A model generated the notes under the pieces. The model was not told the origin of the DNA. It saw only the letters and a program-made list of their open reading frames with translations, and searched no databases. A stretch of 5,686 nucleotides of DNA, taken from contig JAQCGA010000296.1 of the NCBI GenBank assembly GCA_027619145.1, positions 1 to 5,686 on the forward strand. Reading direction: 5' to 3'. Position numbers and translations under genes: made by a program. Shown here piece by piece: positions 5,461-5,686 of the stretch (position 1 is its first letter; the number at the start of each line of letters is the position of its first letter). This DNA comes from a bacterium (GTDB lineage Bacteria > Latescibacterota > UBA2968 > GCA-2709665).

Positions 5461-5686
5461 ATGGTTCAATACCGGGCGGTGATTTTGGTGTTGGTGTGTA
5501 TTTTTGCAGGCGGAGTTCGGGCCGGTGCCCAGACTCCGCTCGATTTGTCTGGGGCCTCACCAGAGGTCCGCGCACAACTGTTTCAAAAGGCGCGGGCCAT
5601 GTTTATGCCAGACGGACTGGATCAGGTGCACACGCATCGGGTGTTGGGCCAGGCCATATGTGGGACACCCGTGGTAGCGGCTCTGG
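5461..5686 (+). CDS. Secreted protein of unknown function, N-terminal 75 residues (3' end outside window)
   Basis: From ATG at 5461 the frame stays open to the right edge. A GAGG ribosome site (5452-5455) lies five bases upstream. The start is 24 nt after the stop of the DtxR-type gene, which suggests co-transcription. The N-terminus MVQYRAVILVLVCIFAGGV followed by RAGA|Q reads as a Sec signal peptide: one Arg, a hydrophobic core, and an Ala-Gly-Ala cleavage site after residue 23. The mature start is polar and helical (SPEVRAQLFQKARAMF), then holds HTHRVLGQAICGTPVVAAL with one Cys and two His. I do not recognise the family. The operon position hints at, but does not show, a link to metal handling. 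Confidence 0.75.
   Translation, partial: MVQYRAVILVLVCIFAGGVRAGAQTPLDLSGASPEVRAQLFQKARAMFMPDGLDQVHTHRVLGQAICGTPVVAAL

Noticed and set aside
5461..5529. Lipoprotein signal peptide on the last gene
   Set aside because: Cys13 lies inside the hydrophobic core and is preceded by Val, not Gly, Ala or Ser. The AGA-Q site fits ordinary signal peptidase I cleavage.

Overview
The window looks like a bacterial chromosomal metal-homeostasis locus with two divergently transcribed units back to back. The genes use strong GGAGG-type ribosome binding sites and sigma70-like TTGACA/TAAAAT promoters, and coding DNA is moderately GC-rich. I cannot name the organism. The DtxR-FeoA fusion, the split FeoB and a secreted protein downstream would suit a Gram-negative lineage such as the Rhodothermota or other Bacteroidota-Chlorobiota relatives. 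The promoter and RBS style argues against the Bacteroidia proper. This taxonomic guess is low-confidence.

Left part, minus strand (1-1146): an ArsR/SmtB-family metal sensor is followed 33 nt later by the 5' part of a Zn/Cd/Pb-type P1B ATPase gene, which runs off the left edge. This is the classic CadC-CadA efflux arrangement. It has a good promoter (-35 at 1222-1227, -10 at 1199-1204) and a TGAAC-N4-GTTCA operator at the predicted transcription start.

Centre, 1147-1373: a short AT-rich divergent control region. The plus-strand promoter (TTGACT-17-TATTTT) is overlapped by a perfect 7-4-7 palindrome, TTTTAGC-TCAG-GCTAAAA, of DtxR/IdeR/MntR operator type.

Right part, plus strand (1374-5436): a ferrous-iron uptake operon. 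Its first gene encodes an unusual protein with an N-terminal membrane anchor, a DtxR-type winged helix and metal-binding domain, an SH3-like domain and a C-terminal FeoA domain. Overlapping it (ATGA) is a separate FeoB G-protein subunit. Overlapping that in turn (GTGA) is a separate FeoB membrane subunit. After a hairpin with a short T tract comes a second, soluble DtxR/MntR-family regulator. A secreted protein of unknown function then begins at 5461 and runs off the right edge.

Inferred logic: under iron (or manganese) sufficiency a DtxR-type repressor closes the feo promoter through the palindrome. The divergent unit removes excess Zn/Cd-like divalent metals under its own ArsR sensor. The most unusual points are the membrane-tethered DtxR-FeoA fusion, the two-polypeptide FeoB, the two DtxR proteins with different metal ligands in one locus, and an exact 11-bp sequence shared by the two divergent promoters.
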